In this document: positions 55,493 to 64,000 of the stretch, in pieces
Numbering within the stretch: the stretch's first letter is position 1
Layout: each line of letters begins with the position of its first letter
Source: an uncultured Clostridia bacterium
GTDB lineage: Bacteria > Bacillota > Clostridia > UBA1381
DNA: 64,000 nucleotides
Direction: 5' to 3'
Assembly: GCA_934501535.1 (NCBI GenBank)
Contig: CAKSUM010000008.1
Span: forward strand, 1-64,000
The notes under the pieces: generated by a model
Seen by the model: the letters and a program-made list of their open reading frames with translations, nothing else
The model's database searches: none
What the model was told of the DNA's origin: nothing
Translations under genes and position numbers: made by a program

Positions 55493-57853
55493 TTGGAAAA
55501 TTTACATACATTGCCGCTGCTGCCGCTGAGAAACCTTGTTGTTTTTCCGCACATGCAGGTAAGCTTTGACGCGGCCAGACCGAAATCCGTGCGTGCGCTT
55601 GAATGGGCAATGAACAACAATAAGCTTATTTTTCTTGTTACGCAGAGGGACGAAACAAAAGATGACCCGTCGGCGGTTGATTTATATAAAATCGGAATTA
55701 TTGCAAAAGTTACGCAGACAGTACGCGCGCATAACGGAATTATGCGCGTTATGGCTGAGGGGCTTTGCCGCGCAAGGCTTGATGAGATTTTGTCGGACAA
55801 ACCGTATATCCGGTGCGTCTGCGAAGAAATTCCGGAAAATGAAGAGGACAGCCTTCTTTTGAATGAGGGCTTTGTACGCGGTCTTGAAAAAGTTTTTGAT
55901 GAATATTTTGCGCTTAATAAAAATATTCCGCCGCAAAACTTTATTGCGACCACGGGTGATGTGAAGCCGGGGCGCTTTGCCGACGCGATTGCGGCGAACG
56001 TTAACCTTAAATTCCCGATTAAGCAGGAAATACTTGAGGAGATTGACCCTTATGAGCGCATAGAAAAGCTTATGGGAGCATTGGCGAAGGAAATTCAGAT
56101 TTTAAAAATATCACGCGATATTGAGTCTAAGGTCAGAAAAAATATTGAAATAAATCAGCGCGAATACTATCTTCGCGAGGAAATGAAAGTGATTGAGGAG
56201 GAGCTTGGCGAAAAAGAAGGAATTAAGGGCGAGGCGGAGGAATACCGCCGCCGTATCGAAAGCCTGAATTTGGAAGAAAGCATAGAAAACAAGCTCTGTA
56301 AAGATGTTTCGCGATTTGAGAAAATGCAGTCATCATCTCCCGACAGCGCCGTTATGCGGAATTATTTCGATCTGGTGCTGGATTTGCCGTGGAATAAGGC
56401 GTCAAAGGAAACTTTCAGCATCAGCAGGGCGGAGAAAATTCTCGAGTCGGAGCATTACGGCATGGATAAGGTTAAGGAACGTGTGCTGGAATATCTCGCG
56501 GTGCATAAGCTGACCGGCGGAAAAGACGGCACGATTTTATGCTTTGCGGGACCTCCGGGAACGGGAAAAACATCAATAGCCAAAAGCATTGCCGAGGCTC
56601 TCGGACGTGAATTTGTGCGTATTTCCCTCGGCGGAATACACGATGAGGCAGATATACGCGGTCACAGAAAAACATACATAGGAGCAATGCCCGGCAGAGT
56701 TATTTCCGCGGTTGCGGAGGCAGGCGTCAACAATCCGCTGATTTTGTTTGATGAAATCGATAAAATGGGGGCAGACTACAAAGGAGACCCGTCTGCGGCA
56801 CTTTTGGAAGTCTTGGATTCAGAACAAAACAGCGCATTCCGCGACCATTTTGTTGAAGTTCCGTTTGACCTGTCATCGGCTGTATTTATAACCACTGCCA
56901 ACAATATTGCGGCAATTCCCGAACCGCTGCTTGACAGAATTGAGGTTATTGAGGTTTCGGGATATACAAATGAGGAGAAAAAGTGTATTGCAAAACAGTA
57001 CCTTATTCCCAGGCAAAAAAAGAAAAACGGTCTTGCCGGTATCAGACTGACGGTTGATGATGATGCTGTCAGCGATTTGATACATTTTTATACACGCGAA
57101 TCGGGAGTCAGAAACCTCGAACGTGAGGTAGGAAGCCTAATGCGCAAGGCAGCAAAGAAAGTTGTCGGGGAGAATAAAAAGTCACTCAAAATCACGTCAA
57201 AAAATCTGACGGAATTTCTCGGCAGGCACAGATTCCCCGATGATGACACGGAAATTGAGAATAAAGTCGGTATTGTGCGCGGACTGGCATGGACAAGCGT
57301 CGGCGGCGATACTCTTTCGATTGAGGTAAACGTAATGCCGGGTACCGGAAAACTGGAGCTTACGGGAAATCTCGGCGATGTCATGAAAGAATCGGCAATG
57401 GCGGCAGTCAGCTGCATACGCACGCGGTGCGATGATTTCGGCATTTACGGCAAGTTTTACAAAACCTGCGATATTCATATCCATGTGCCGGAGGGAGCCG
57501 TGCCCAAAGACGGACCGTCTGCCGGCATTACCATGGCGACGGCGATTTTCTCGGCGCTTACGGGATACCCGGTTCGCGGCGACGTGGCAATGACCGGTGA
57601 AATAACGCTTCGCGGCAGGGTTTTGCCGATTGGCGGTCTTAAAGAAAAATCGGCGGCCGCATACCGTGCCGGAATGAAAACCGTAATTATTCCCGAAAAA
57701 AATAAGCCCGACCTTGAGGACGTGACCCAGGAAGTGAAAGACAATATAACCTTTGTTCCGGTCAGCAGCATAGACGAGGTCTTAAAAACTGCGGTAATAA
57801 AGAAAAAATCCAAGGAACATTTTGTTATTCCGCATGAAGAAACGGAAAAATAA
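55493..57853 (+). CDS. lon: ATP-dependent protease Lon
   Basis: This 786-residue protease unfolds and degrades damaged and regulatory proteins. It has the N-terminal LON domain (LPLLPLRNLVVFP), a coiled middle, the AAA+ domain (Walker A GPPGTGKT at 353-360; Walker B LILFDEID) and the Ser-Lys protease domain (Ser676 in KDGPSAG; Lys719 in GGLKEK, 43 residues apart as in E. coli Lon). The start codon is TTG at 55493, with GGGAG 8 bases upstream; a TTG at 55478 precedes the site and is not used. It is followed by yihA. Confidence 0.95.
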   Translation: MENLHTLPLLPLRNLVVFPHMQVSFDAARPKSVRALEWAMNNNKLIFLVTQRDETKDDPSAVDLYKIGIIAKVTQTVRAHNGIMRVMAEGLCRARLDEILSDKPYIRCVCEEIPENEEDSLLLNEGFVRGLEKVFDEYFALNKNIPPQNFIATTGDVKPGRFADAIAANVNLKFPIKQEILEEIDPYERIEKLMGALAKEIQILKISRDIESKVRKNIEINQREYYLREEMKVIEEELGEKEGIKGEAEEYRRRIESLNLEESIENKLCKDVSRFEKMQSSSPDSAVMRNYFDLVLDLPWNKASKETFSISRAEKILESEHYGMDKVKERVLEYLAVHKLTGGKDGTILCFAGPPGTGKTSIAKSIAEALGREFVRISLGGIHDEADIRGHRKTYIGAMPGRVISAVAEAGVNNPLILFDEIDKMGADYKGDPSAALLEVLDSEQNSAFRDHFVEVPFDLSSAVFITTANNIAAIPEPLLDRIEVIEVSGYTNEEKKCIAKQYLIPRQKKKNGLAGIRLTVDDDAVSDLIHFYTRESGVRNLEREVGSLMRKAAKKVVGENKKSLKITSKNLTEFLGRHRFPDDDTEIENKVGIVRGLAWTSVGGDTLSIEVNVMPGTGKLELTGNLGDVMKESAMAAVSCIRTRCDDFGIYGKFYKTCDIHIHVPEGAVPKDGPSAGITMATAIFSALTGYPVRGDVAMTGEITLRGRVLPIGGLKEKSAAAYRAGMKTVIIPEKNKPDLEDVTQEVKDNITFVPVSSIDEVLKTAVIKKKSKEHFVIPHEETEK

Positions 57854-57883
57854 ATTTTCCGTATTGTGAAAGGAGTTATGCAG

Positions 57884-58474
57884 ATGAACATACATAACGC
57901 GGACATAGAAATCTCGGCGGTGAAAAGAGAACAGTTCCCCAAAACGGGATTTCCCGAAATTGCATTTGTCGGACGGTCTAATGTAGGAAAATCGTCCATG
58001 ATAAACAAGCTGCTTAACAGAAAAGCGCTTGCGAGGGTGAGTTCTGCCCCGGGAAAGACGATAACAATTAATTTTTACAATATTGACAATACAATATATC
58101 TTGTGGATTTACCGGGCTACGGCTATGCGAAAAGATCCAAAAGCGAGGTCGAGAGCTGGGGAGAAATGATGGACGGCTACTTAAACGGACGTCCTCAGCT
58201 GAAAAAGGTAATGCTTTTGGTCGATTCGCGGCATGAACCGACCGGCGATGACAAAATGATGCTTGAATGGCTTCGCGCTGCACGTCCCGACGAGGGTGCG
58301 GTGGTAATCGCTACCAAAACGGACAAGCTCAGAAAGCGTGAGCTTGCGGCAAATTTGTCCATGCTGGAACGCGAGCTTGAGCTTACCGATGAGGATATCC
58401 TCGTTCCGTTTTCGACCAAAAGCGACGAGGGAAAAATTACCGTGTGGGATATGATTAATCTTATAGTCGGATAA
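57884..58474 (+). CDS. yihA: Ribosome biogenesis GTP-binding protein YihA/YsxC (EngB)
   Basis: This 196-residue GTPase is needed for 50S subunit assembly. G1 is GRSNVGKSS, G2 has the KT of PGKTITINF, G3 is DLPGYG, and G4 is TKTDKL. AAGGAG at 57870-57875 places the start at 57884, 8 bases away; the ATG at 57878 is too close. It follows lon by 30 bases, as in many Firmicutes. Confidence 0.95.
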   Translation: MNIHNADIEISAVKREQFPKTGFPEIAFVGRSNVGKSSMINKLLNRKALARVSSAPGKTITINFYNIDNTIYLVDLPGYGYAKRSKSEVESWGEMMDGYLNGRPQLKKVMLLVDSRHEPTGDDKMMLEWLRAARPDEGAVVIATKTDKLRKRELAANLSMLERELELTDEDILVPFSTKSDEGKITVWDMINLIVG

Positions 58475-58506
58475 ATGCCGGCTGTTAAATTCTGAAAGGA
58501 GTCAGC

Positions 58507-59673
58507 ATGAAAAAAAGCGTTTTGTTTGTGCTGCTGTGCGTGGCATGCTTTTGCGTGTATTACGGCGTGCGCTATATCGAAAATCCGGTAGATACACAGG
58601 CAGCCGTTTTGGAGGTGTACGAAAATAAGGTTGATACATCGGGATATGTCGTACGCACCGAACAGGTTTACGGCGCTCCTGCTGCCGGCACGGTATATCA
58701 CTATATCCGTGAGGGCACAAGAGTGAAAAAAAACAGCGTACTTTCTACGGTATATACGGGCGGAGTTTCGGAGGAAACTCTGCGTGAACTGAATAATTTA
58801 TCATCGAAAATCGAAGAGCTTAAAAATATGGGCAACTATACGGTTTCCGGAAATTCCGACGGAAATGATACCGAAAATGTCAGAAAGAATATTATAAAAG
58901 CAGCACAGGACGGCGACGCGTCCGGAATGGAAAACTACAAAAAGCAGCTTAACAGCATCGTTACGGGCGATGTCCGGACGGACGATACGGAAAATGTCGA
59001 GTCGCTTGAGGCGCGCAAGCAATCACTTGAGGCAAGCATCGGCGGCGCGAAAAATGATATATACTCGCAGATGTCCGGAGTGTTTTCAAAAAATGTGGAC
59101 GGGCTTGAAAATATCCTGACGCCGGAGGCGGTGCTGTCATACAGGCTCGCCGATTACAATAATATTGCCGAAACTGCAAAAAACAGTGCGCAGGATGGCA
59201 GCAAGCCGGTGTGCAAGGTTGTCAATAACCACACATGGTACGTAATGCTGACGGTTGACAGGCAGACTGCGGCAAAGCTGAAGATCGACCAAAGCGTAAA
59301 GCTGCGGTTTGAATATCTGCCGGGTATTGAGGCGGACGCGAGCGTGTGCAGCATATCTGCGGAGGACAGCAGCGCCGATAAAAATGTTGTTGTATTGAAA
59401 TGTGAGCAGTATAAAGAGGGTGTATTCTCGATACGTTTCTCCAAAATCGAGCTTATTCTCGAAAGTTACGAGGGCTACCGTGTGCCCATATCCGCAATAC
59501 GCGTCAACGGCAGCGAGCGCGGAGTAATAGTAAAAAACGGTGTTACGCAAGTGTTTAAACCATGCAGTGTTATATATTCGGATATGCAGGGGCAGACGGC
59601 GATTATTAAGCCTGCACCGGGTGCAACCAATATGCTGCGTGAGTATGATAATATAGTGGTAGGTGAAAAATAA
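58507..59673 (+). CDS. HlyD-like membrane-anchored protein
   Basis: This 388-residue protein has one N-terminal membrane helix (VLFVLLCVACFCVYYGV), a biotinyl-lipoyl-like strand pair (GYVVRTEQVYGAPAAGTVYHYIREGTRVKK), a coiled-coil hairpin (about 95-190) and a beta-barrel C-terminus, the plan of HlyD-family adaptors. No ABC exporter or permease is adjacent. Its gene lies just before the YggS-SepF-YlmH-DivIVA cluster and shares TAATG with the YggS gene, so a role in envelope or division is possible. It could instead be a spore or secretion accessory. GAAAGGAG precedes the ATG. Confidence 0.72.
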   Translation: MKKSVLFVLLCVACFCVYYGVRYIENPVDTQAAVLEVYENKVDTSGYVVRTEQVYGAPAAGTVYHYIREGTRVKKNSVLSTVYTGGVSEETLRELNNLSSKIEELKNMGNYTVSGNSDGNDTENVRKNIIKAAQDGDASGMENYKKQLNSIVTGDVRTDDTENVESLEARKQSLEASIGGAKNDIYSQMSGVFSKNVDGLENILTPEAVLSYRLADYNNIAETAKNSAQDGSKPVCKVVNNHTWYVMLTVDRQTAAKLKIDQSVKLRFEYLPGIEADASVCSISAEDSSADKNVVVLKCEQYKEGVFSIRFSKIELILESYEGYRVPISAIRVNGSERGVIVKNGVTQVFKPCSVIYSDMQGQTAIIKPAPGATNMLREYDNIVVGEK

Positions 59674-60380
59674 TGTCATTTATTAAAGAAAATCTTGAAG
59701 ATGTAAGAAACAGAATTAAAATTGCTGCGGAAAAAAGCGGACGCAGCGCTGATGATGTAACTCTGGTTGCGGTGACGAAAACGCACCCCGCGGAAATGAT
59801 TAATGAGGCGATTTCTTTAGGCGTTACGGATATTGGCGAAAATAAGGTTCAGGAAATAATGGACAAATATGACAGCGTTACTCCGGGGGTGCGCTGGCAC
59901 TTAATCGGTCATTTGCAGACTAACAAGGTGAAATATATAATCGATAAGGTGTATATGATTCATTCGGTGGATTCGATAAAGCTTATGGACGAAATAGAGC
60001 GTCAGGCGGAAAAACACGGCGTGGATTATATGCGCATACTTATTCAGGTTAATATCACGGGTGAAGAATCCAAATTCGGCATTGAAAGCTCCGAGCTTGA
60101 CGCGATGCTCAGTCATGCGCAGACGCTCAAACACATAAAAGTGTGCGGATTGATGACAATTATGCCGAAATTTGACAGCGAATTTGCAAACAGATTACAT
60201 TTTCGTGACATAAATAACAAATTTATTGACATATCGCACAATAAATACGATAATATTAATATGGAATTTTTATCTATGGGTATGAGCGGAGATTTTGAAA
60301 CTGCCATAGAAGAAGGCTCGAATATGGTTCGTGTAGGTACGGCTATATTCGGGGAAAGAGAGTATGCTCTCAAAAAATAA
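59673..60380 (+). CDS. YggS-family pyridoxal-phosphate homeostasis protein
   Basis: This 235-residue single-domain PLP-binding barrel keeps free PLP in balance. Lys36 in LVAVTKTHP is the PLP-binding lysine, followed by DIGENKVQE, WHLIGHLQTNK and LSMGMSGDFETAI, all family signatures. It is the YlmE position in the Firmicutes division cluster and overlaps the preceding stop (TAATG). Confidence 0.95.
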   Translation: MSFIKENLEDVRNRIKIAAEKSGRSADDVTLVAVTKTHPAEMINEAISLGVTDIGENKVQEIMDKYDSVTPGVRWHLIGHLQTNKVKYIIDKVYMIHSVDSIKLMDEIERQAEKHGVDYMRILIQVNITGEESKFGIESSELDAMLSHAQTLKHIKVCGLMTIMPKFDSEFANRLHFRDINNKFIDISHNKYDNINMEFLSMGMSGDFETAIEEGSNMVRVGTAIFGEREYALKK

Positions 60381-60401
60381 TATTATCAGGAGGAAATATT
60401 A

Positions 60402-60848
60402 ATGGGATTTGTTGAAGCAGTTAAAGATTTTGTTGGATTTGGTGACGTGGACTACGAGGAAGATGTTGATATGGATGAGGAAGAAGTTGAGGACAGATAC
60501 GAAGAACGTGCTCCGATTTTCTCAAAGAAAAGTAAGGTTGTACCTCTTGACAGACAGTCAGGTGTGCCGAGCATTGTGGTTGTAAAGCCGAAATGCTTTA
60601 ATAATTCGGTAGAGGCTGCAGACCAGATAAAACAAAGACGTCCGGTTGTTCTGGACGTTGGCGGACTCGACCCCGAAGAGGCACGCAGAGTTGTTGATTT
60701 TATTGCCGGAACGGTTTACGGAGTAAACGGAGATATTCAAAAGGTTTCCGGGGGTATTTTCATTGCGACTCCCGCACAGTATGATATTTCCGGTGATTTC
60801 TTGAAAGACAAATCGGGTGCCGGCTTTGACTGGAGTATGTTTAAATAA
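60402..60848 (+). CDS. sepF: Cell division protein SepF
   Basis: This 148-residue protein bundles FtsZ and anchors it to the membrane. It has an N-terminal amphipathic helix (MGFVEAVKDFVGF), an acidic linker and the SepF core (VVLDVGGLDPEEARRVVDFIAGTVYG). AGGAGG precedes the ATG. The following hairpin probably trims or attenuates the transcript before ylmH. Confidence 0.95.
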   Translation: MGFVEAVKDFVGFGDVDYEEDVDMDEEEVEDRYEERAPIFSKKSKVVPLDRQSGVPSIVVVKPKCFNNSVEAADQIKQRRPVVLDVGGLDPEEARRVVDFIAGTVYGVNGDIQKVSGGIFIATPAQYDISGDFLKDKSGAGFDWSMFK

Positions 60849-60857
60849 ATGCTTGAT

Positions 60858-60886
60858 GACAAGGCGGAATTTTATTCCGCCTTGTC
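60858..60886 (+). terminator. Hairpin between sepF and ylmH
   Basis: A perfect 12-bp stem (60858-60869 with 60875-60886) with a 5-base loop but no T-run. It may be a processing or attenuation site in the operon. Confidence 0.5.
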
Positions 60887-60905
60887 GCTGTAAACAGGAG
60901 TATGC

Positions 60906-61637
60906 ATGAATGACAATTTTTTAATCAGCCGCATGAGAGATATCTATACGCTATGCAATAAATATCACACTCCGAGATTTTCCGGTTTCCTTGATGAACG
61001 CGAACAGGCGGAGGTAATGGAGGAGTTCCCGGACGCGGTGTTTTTCGGAGGCTGCAGCGGTGCGGAACGGCGCATGCTCGGTGCTTTTCCGGATTGGCAG
61101 GAACCAGATAATGTGCTTTTTCCGATTAAAGTTTTGATTTTTACAAAACGCAGTGATAAAACGCTTACTCACCGCCATTATCTCGGCACAATACTGTCGC
61201 TCGGGATAGAGCGCGCAAAAGTCGGCGATATTCTGATTGACGGGGACAAAGCATATGTATTTTTGTCGGCGGATATTGCGGAGTATATAAAAAATGAAAT
61301 TCATAAAATTGCCGGTGCAGGTGTGACTTCTGAGATAAAAGACTGTGCCGGGGTGCCGGTTCCCGAAAAGAAGTTTGAAAATATTGACGCGGTTTGTGCG
61401 TCACTTCGGCTTGACGCGGTACTTGCGGGGGTTTTGAACAAAAGCCGCAGCGAGGTGAAGAAAATTATTCTTTCGGGAAAAATTGCGGTAAACCATATTG
61501 ATACGGTAAATCCCGACTGTATGCTGAAAGAAAATGACCTTCTTTCGATACGCGGATTCGGCAGGGTGCGCGTTTCGGTCATCGGGGGAATGACACGGAG
61601 CGGCAGACTGCATATAACTTTAAAGAAATATATATAG
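60906..61637 (+). CDS. YlmH-family S4-domain RNA-binding protein
   Basis: This 243-residue protein has an N-terminal YlmH domain (FSGFLDEREQAEVMEEF, GGCSGAERRMLGAFP, HRHYLGTILSLGIERAKVGDI) and a C-terminal S4 domain (RLDAVLAGVLNKSRSEVKKIILSGKIAVNH), which binds structured RNA. YlmH acts in ribosome quality control in Bacillus. AGGAG precedes the ATG at 60906. It is in the usual place between sepF and divIVA. Confidence 0.93.
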   Translation: MNDNFLISRMRDIYTLCNKYHTPRFSGFLDEREQAEVMEEFPDAVFFGGCSGAERRMLGAFPDWQEPDNVLFPIKVLIFTKRSDKTLTHRHYLGTILSLGIERAKVGDILIDGDKAYVFLSADIAEYIKNEIHKIAGAGVTSEIKDCAGVPVPEKKFENIDAVCASLRLDAVLAGVLNKSRSEVKKIILSGKIAVNHIDTVNPDCMLKENDLLSIRGFGRVRVSVIGGMTRSGRLHITLKKYI

Positions 61638-61650
61638 GAGCGTGAATTAT

Positions 61651-62091
61651 ATGTTAACACCGATTGATATTCAAAGACAGGATTTTGAGGTAAAACTCAG
61701 AGGCTATAATGCAGATGAGGTTGACGATTTTTTGGATCTTGTCGGCAAGGACTATGAGAAGCTTTATAAAGAGAACGCGGAACTTCGTGAGCAGGTTAAG
61801 CGTCTTGAGCGCTCCGTAGAACAGTATAAAACGATGGAGGCGACGCTGCAGCAGTCGATTGTTCTTGCGCAGACAGCCGCCGAGGATATTAAGAAGAGTG
61901 CGGCGGAAAAGGCAAATGTTATCGTAAATGAGGCTCAGTCAAAATCAGACGATATGTACCGTCAGCTTGATAAGGATATTCAGAATAAGCGCGCCGAGCT
62001 TTCGAGCGTACAGGCGGAGGTGTCAGGATACCGCGCGAGAATGAAGGGTGTTTGCTCTTCGCTGCTGGATTTACTTGATAAATTGGAATAA
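61651..62091 (+). CDS. DivIVA-domain protein
   Basis: This 146-residue coiled-coil protein begins MLTPIDIQRQDFEVKLRGYNADEVDDFLD, with the conserved DivIVA membrane-binding head, then a long heptad region (about 30-140). It marks curved membrane at poles and septa. AGGAG lies 10 bases before the ATG at 61651; a GTG at 61642 is an alternative but lies directly on the site. Confidence 0.93.
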   Translation: MLTPIDIQRQDFEVKLRGYNADEVDDFLDLVGKDYEKLYKENAELREQVKRLERSVEQYKTMEATLQQSIVLAQTAAEDIKKSAAEKANVIVNEAQSKSDDMYRQLDKDIQNKRAELSSVQAEVSGYRARMKGVCSSLLDLLDKLE

Positions 62092-62146
62092 AACGGCAAA
62101 AGCAGCACGGCTGTTTCTTGTTTGACTATAGAAAGGAAAAAAACTT

Positions 62147-64000
62147 ATGTGCAAAGATTGCAAGGACTACACAAAATCGGTTAATCTTCCCAAAACCGAT
62201 TTCCCCATGAGAGGAAATCTGCCCGAAAGAGAGCCGGAAACGCTCAAATACTGGGAAGAAATTGACCTTTACAACAAATTAAAAGAAAAGAATAAAGGTA
62301 ATACGCCGTTTATTCTGCATGACGGCCCTCCGTATGCAAACGGCGATATTCATATGGGACATGCGCTTAATAAAATTTTGAAGGATATTATTGTGCGCTA
62401 TAAAAATCTGCAGGGATATTATGCGCCGTATGTTCCGGGCTGGGATACCCACGGTCTGCCGATAGAACAGCAGGCTATCAAAAAGCTCGGCATTAACCGC
62501 CATGCTGCAGGTCCGGTAAAATTCAGACAGGCGTGCCGCGATTTTGCACTGTCACACGTGGAAAATCAGAAGAAACAGTTTAAACGCCTGGGCGTTCTCG
62601 GAGATTGGGATAACCCGTATCTGACCTTGAGAAATGAATTTGTAGCAAAGCAGATTGAAGTCTTTGGCGAAATGGCAAAAAAAGGACTTATTTATAAGGG
62701 ATTAAAGCCTGTTTACTGGTGTCCGCATTGTGAAACAGCACTTGCCGAAGCGGAAATTGAATACGCAGAGGATAAAACAACATCAATTTATGTAAAATTT
62801 GCCGTAAAAGACGATAAGGGTTTGTTTGAGGGTCTTGATAATGTATATTTTGTTATCTGGACAACAACAACATGGACATTGCCCGGAAACGTAGCAATTG
62901 CGCTCAATCCGGACTTTGAGTATTCTCTTGTTAAGTATCCGAACGGCGAAATCTATGTACTTGCAACCGAGCTTATAGACGCTGTATCGAAAGCGGCAAA
63001 TCTCGGCAGCGAATATGAAATAGTAAAGCGTTTCCGCGGCCAGGATTTGGAGCTGATTACATGTCAGCACCCGCTCATAGACAGAGAGTCGCTTGTTATT
63101 GTCGGCGACCATGTAACGCTGGACGCAGGTACCGGCTGTGTTCATACTGCTCCGGGTTTCGGTGCCGACGACTATATCGTTTGCTGCAAATATCCGCAGC
63201 TTGATATTGTTGTTCCGGTTGACAGCAAGGGCTATCAGACAGAAGATGCCGGCGAATTTGCAGGCATGTACTATGAAGATTCAAATGAAAAAATACTTGC
63301 AAAGCTGAAAGAAATCGGTGCGCTTGTTGCCGCACAGGATATTCTTCACCAGTATCCGCATTGCTGGAGATGTGACCATCCGATTATTTTCCGTGCGGCG
63401 GATCAGTGGTTTGCATCTGTTGACGCACTGAAAGACGATGCGGTAAAGGCAATCGAGGGAGTAAAATGGATTCCCGAATGGGGCGAGGACAGAATTAAGT
63501 CCATGGTTGTGGACAGAAATGACTGGTGCATCTCGCGTCAGAGAACGTGGGGCGTGCCCATTCCGATTTTGTATTGCAAAGACTGCGGAAAACCGATTAT
63601 AAATGATGAAACAATAAATGCGATTGCAAAGCTGTTCCGTGAGGAAGGACCCGATAAATGGTGGGAGCTGGACGCAAATGAAATTATTCCGGACGGCTTG
63701 AAATGCGAGTGCGGTTCGGGCGAATTTACGAAAGAAAAAGACATCATGGACGTGTGGTTCGATTCCGGTTCGTCGCACATCGCGGTTTGCGAAGAACGTG
63801 ATGACCTTGTATGGCCGGCAGATGTCTACCTTGAGGGTAACGATCAGTACAGAGGGTGGTTCCAGTCATCGCTGCTGACCAGTATCGCGGTTAAAAAACA
63901 GGCGCCGTATAAAACGGTTATAACTCACGGAATGATTCAGGACGGCGAGGGCAGGAAAATGTCCAAGTCCAAGGGCAATGCAATCATGCCGCAGGAAATT
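62147..64000 (+). CDS. ileS: Isoleucine--tRNA ligase (3' end outside window)
   Basis: The first 618 codons are present, about two thirds of a ~930-residue enzyme that charges tRNA-Ile. The class-I HIGH motif is HMGH in PYANGDIHMGHALNK. PGWDTHGLPIE, the CP1 editing domain (VIWTTTTWTLPGN, DAGTGCVHTAPGFG) and the KMSKS motif (GRKMSKSKGN at the right edge) follow. GAAAGGA precedes the ATG at 62147. The gap after divIVA is only 55 bases, too short for a T-box leader, so it is probably co-transcribed with the division genes. Confidence 0.97.
   Translation, partial: MCKDCKDYTKSVNLPKTDFPMRGNLPEREPETLKYWEEIDLYNKLKEKNKGNTPFILHDGPPYANGDIHMGHALNKILKDIIVRYKNLQGYYAPYVPGWDTHGLPIEQQAIKKLGINRHAAGPVKFRQACRDFALSHVENQKKQFKRLGVLGDWDNPYLTLRNEFVAKQIEVFGEMAKKGLIYKGLKPVYWCPHCETALAEAEIEYAEDKTTSIYVKFAVKDDKGLFEGLDNVYFVIWTTTTWTLPGNVAIALNPDFEYSLVKYPNGEIYVLATELIDAVSKAANLGSEYEIVKRFRGQDLELITCQHPLIDRESLVIVGDHVTLDAGTGCVHTAPGFGADDYIVCCKYPQLDIVVPVDSKGYQTEDAGEFAGMYYEDSNEKILAKLKEIGALVAAQDILHQYPHCWRCDHPIIFRAADQWFASVDALKDDAVKAIEGVKWIPEWGEDRIKSMVVDRNDWCISRQRTWGVPIPILYCKDCGKPIINDETINAIAKLFREEGPDKWWELDANEIIPDGLKCECGSGEFTKEKDIMDVWFDSGSSHIAVCEERDDLVWPADVYLEGNDQYRGWFQSSLLTSIAVKKQAPYKTVITHGMIQDGEGRKMSKSKGNAIMPQEI

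Noticed and set aside
62092..62146. T-box leader before ileS
   Set aside because: Only 55 bases separate divIVA and ileS, and no T-box sequence or terminator is seen.
1..64000. CRISPR array, rRNA operon, prophage
   Set aside because: No regularly spaced short repeats, rRNA sequence or phage structural genes seen.

Overview
The window looks like a chromosomal segment of an anaerobic Gram-positive member of the class Clostridia (Bacillota). Supporting signs are AGGAGG-type ribosome binding sites, TTGACA/TATAAT-type promoters with 17-base spacers, SLH surface-layer proteins, HPr kinase, a TRAP (MtrB) homologue, ClpE-like and Lon proteases, and the ylm/divIVA cell-division cluster. The mix of SLH proteins and plant-glycan enzymes would suit a gut pectin or hemicellulose degrader. 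That last point, and any placement below class, is inference.

Layout. (1) 1-420: a truncated IS256-type transposase followed by a strong hairpin terminator. (2) 566-3766, minus strand: an amidohydrolase and a membrane-anchored AraC-type sensor-regulator. (3) 4086-33421, plus strand: a roughly 29 kb glycan-utilisation locus. It holds a lipoprotein sugar-binding protein with two MalF/MalG-type permeases, two giant secreted clan GH-A-like hydrolases, a secreted lectin-like protein, two SLH proteins, a beta-propeller glycosidase-like protein, an aldo/keto reductase, an MFS-like transporter, an alpha-L-rhamnosidase (GH78), an RpiB/LacAB-type isomerase, an SGNH hydrolase, an alpha-galactosidase (GH36) and a DUF4091/GH123-like protein. 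A 114-bp tandem repeat separates the secreted half from the cytoplasmic half. (4) 33629-33704: tRNA-Lys(CTT), where core genes begin.

(5) 33934-43650: pckA on the plus strand, then minus-strand units: an ECF sigma factor with a DUF4179 membrane protein, a HAD phosphatase, a ClpE-like ATPase, murA-walJ-rlmH, and rpmB. (6) 43869-55352, plus strand: hprK-murB-rapZ-whiA-dnaE, then mtrB, a 58-residue small protein, pfkA, manA, a ROK glucokinase and a 2-hydroxyacid dehydrogenase. (7) 55493-64000: lon-yihA, a HlyD-like protein, the YggS-SepF-YlmH-DivIVA cell-division cluster, and ileS, which runs off the right edge.

How the parts would work together (inference): the AraC-type sensor detects an extracellular cue and activates the promoter at 4007-4035. 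Secreted GH-A enzymes and SLH proteins cut and hold polysaccharide at the surface. The ABC transporter imports oligosaccharides. The downstream enzymes, which all lack signal peptides, remove rhamnose and alpha-galactose inside the cell. Sugars then enter glycolysis through ManA, glucokinase and PfkA, with HPr kinase as the likely global catabolite control.

I saw no CRISPR array, rRNA, prophage or integrase. The most interesting items are the two modular GH-A-like enzymes with their near-identical lectin modules, the 114-bp repeat, the TRAP homologue with an altered RNA-binding triad, and the similar AT-rich promoters of the ECF sigma gene and clpE.
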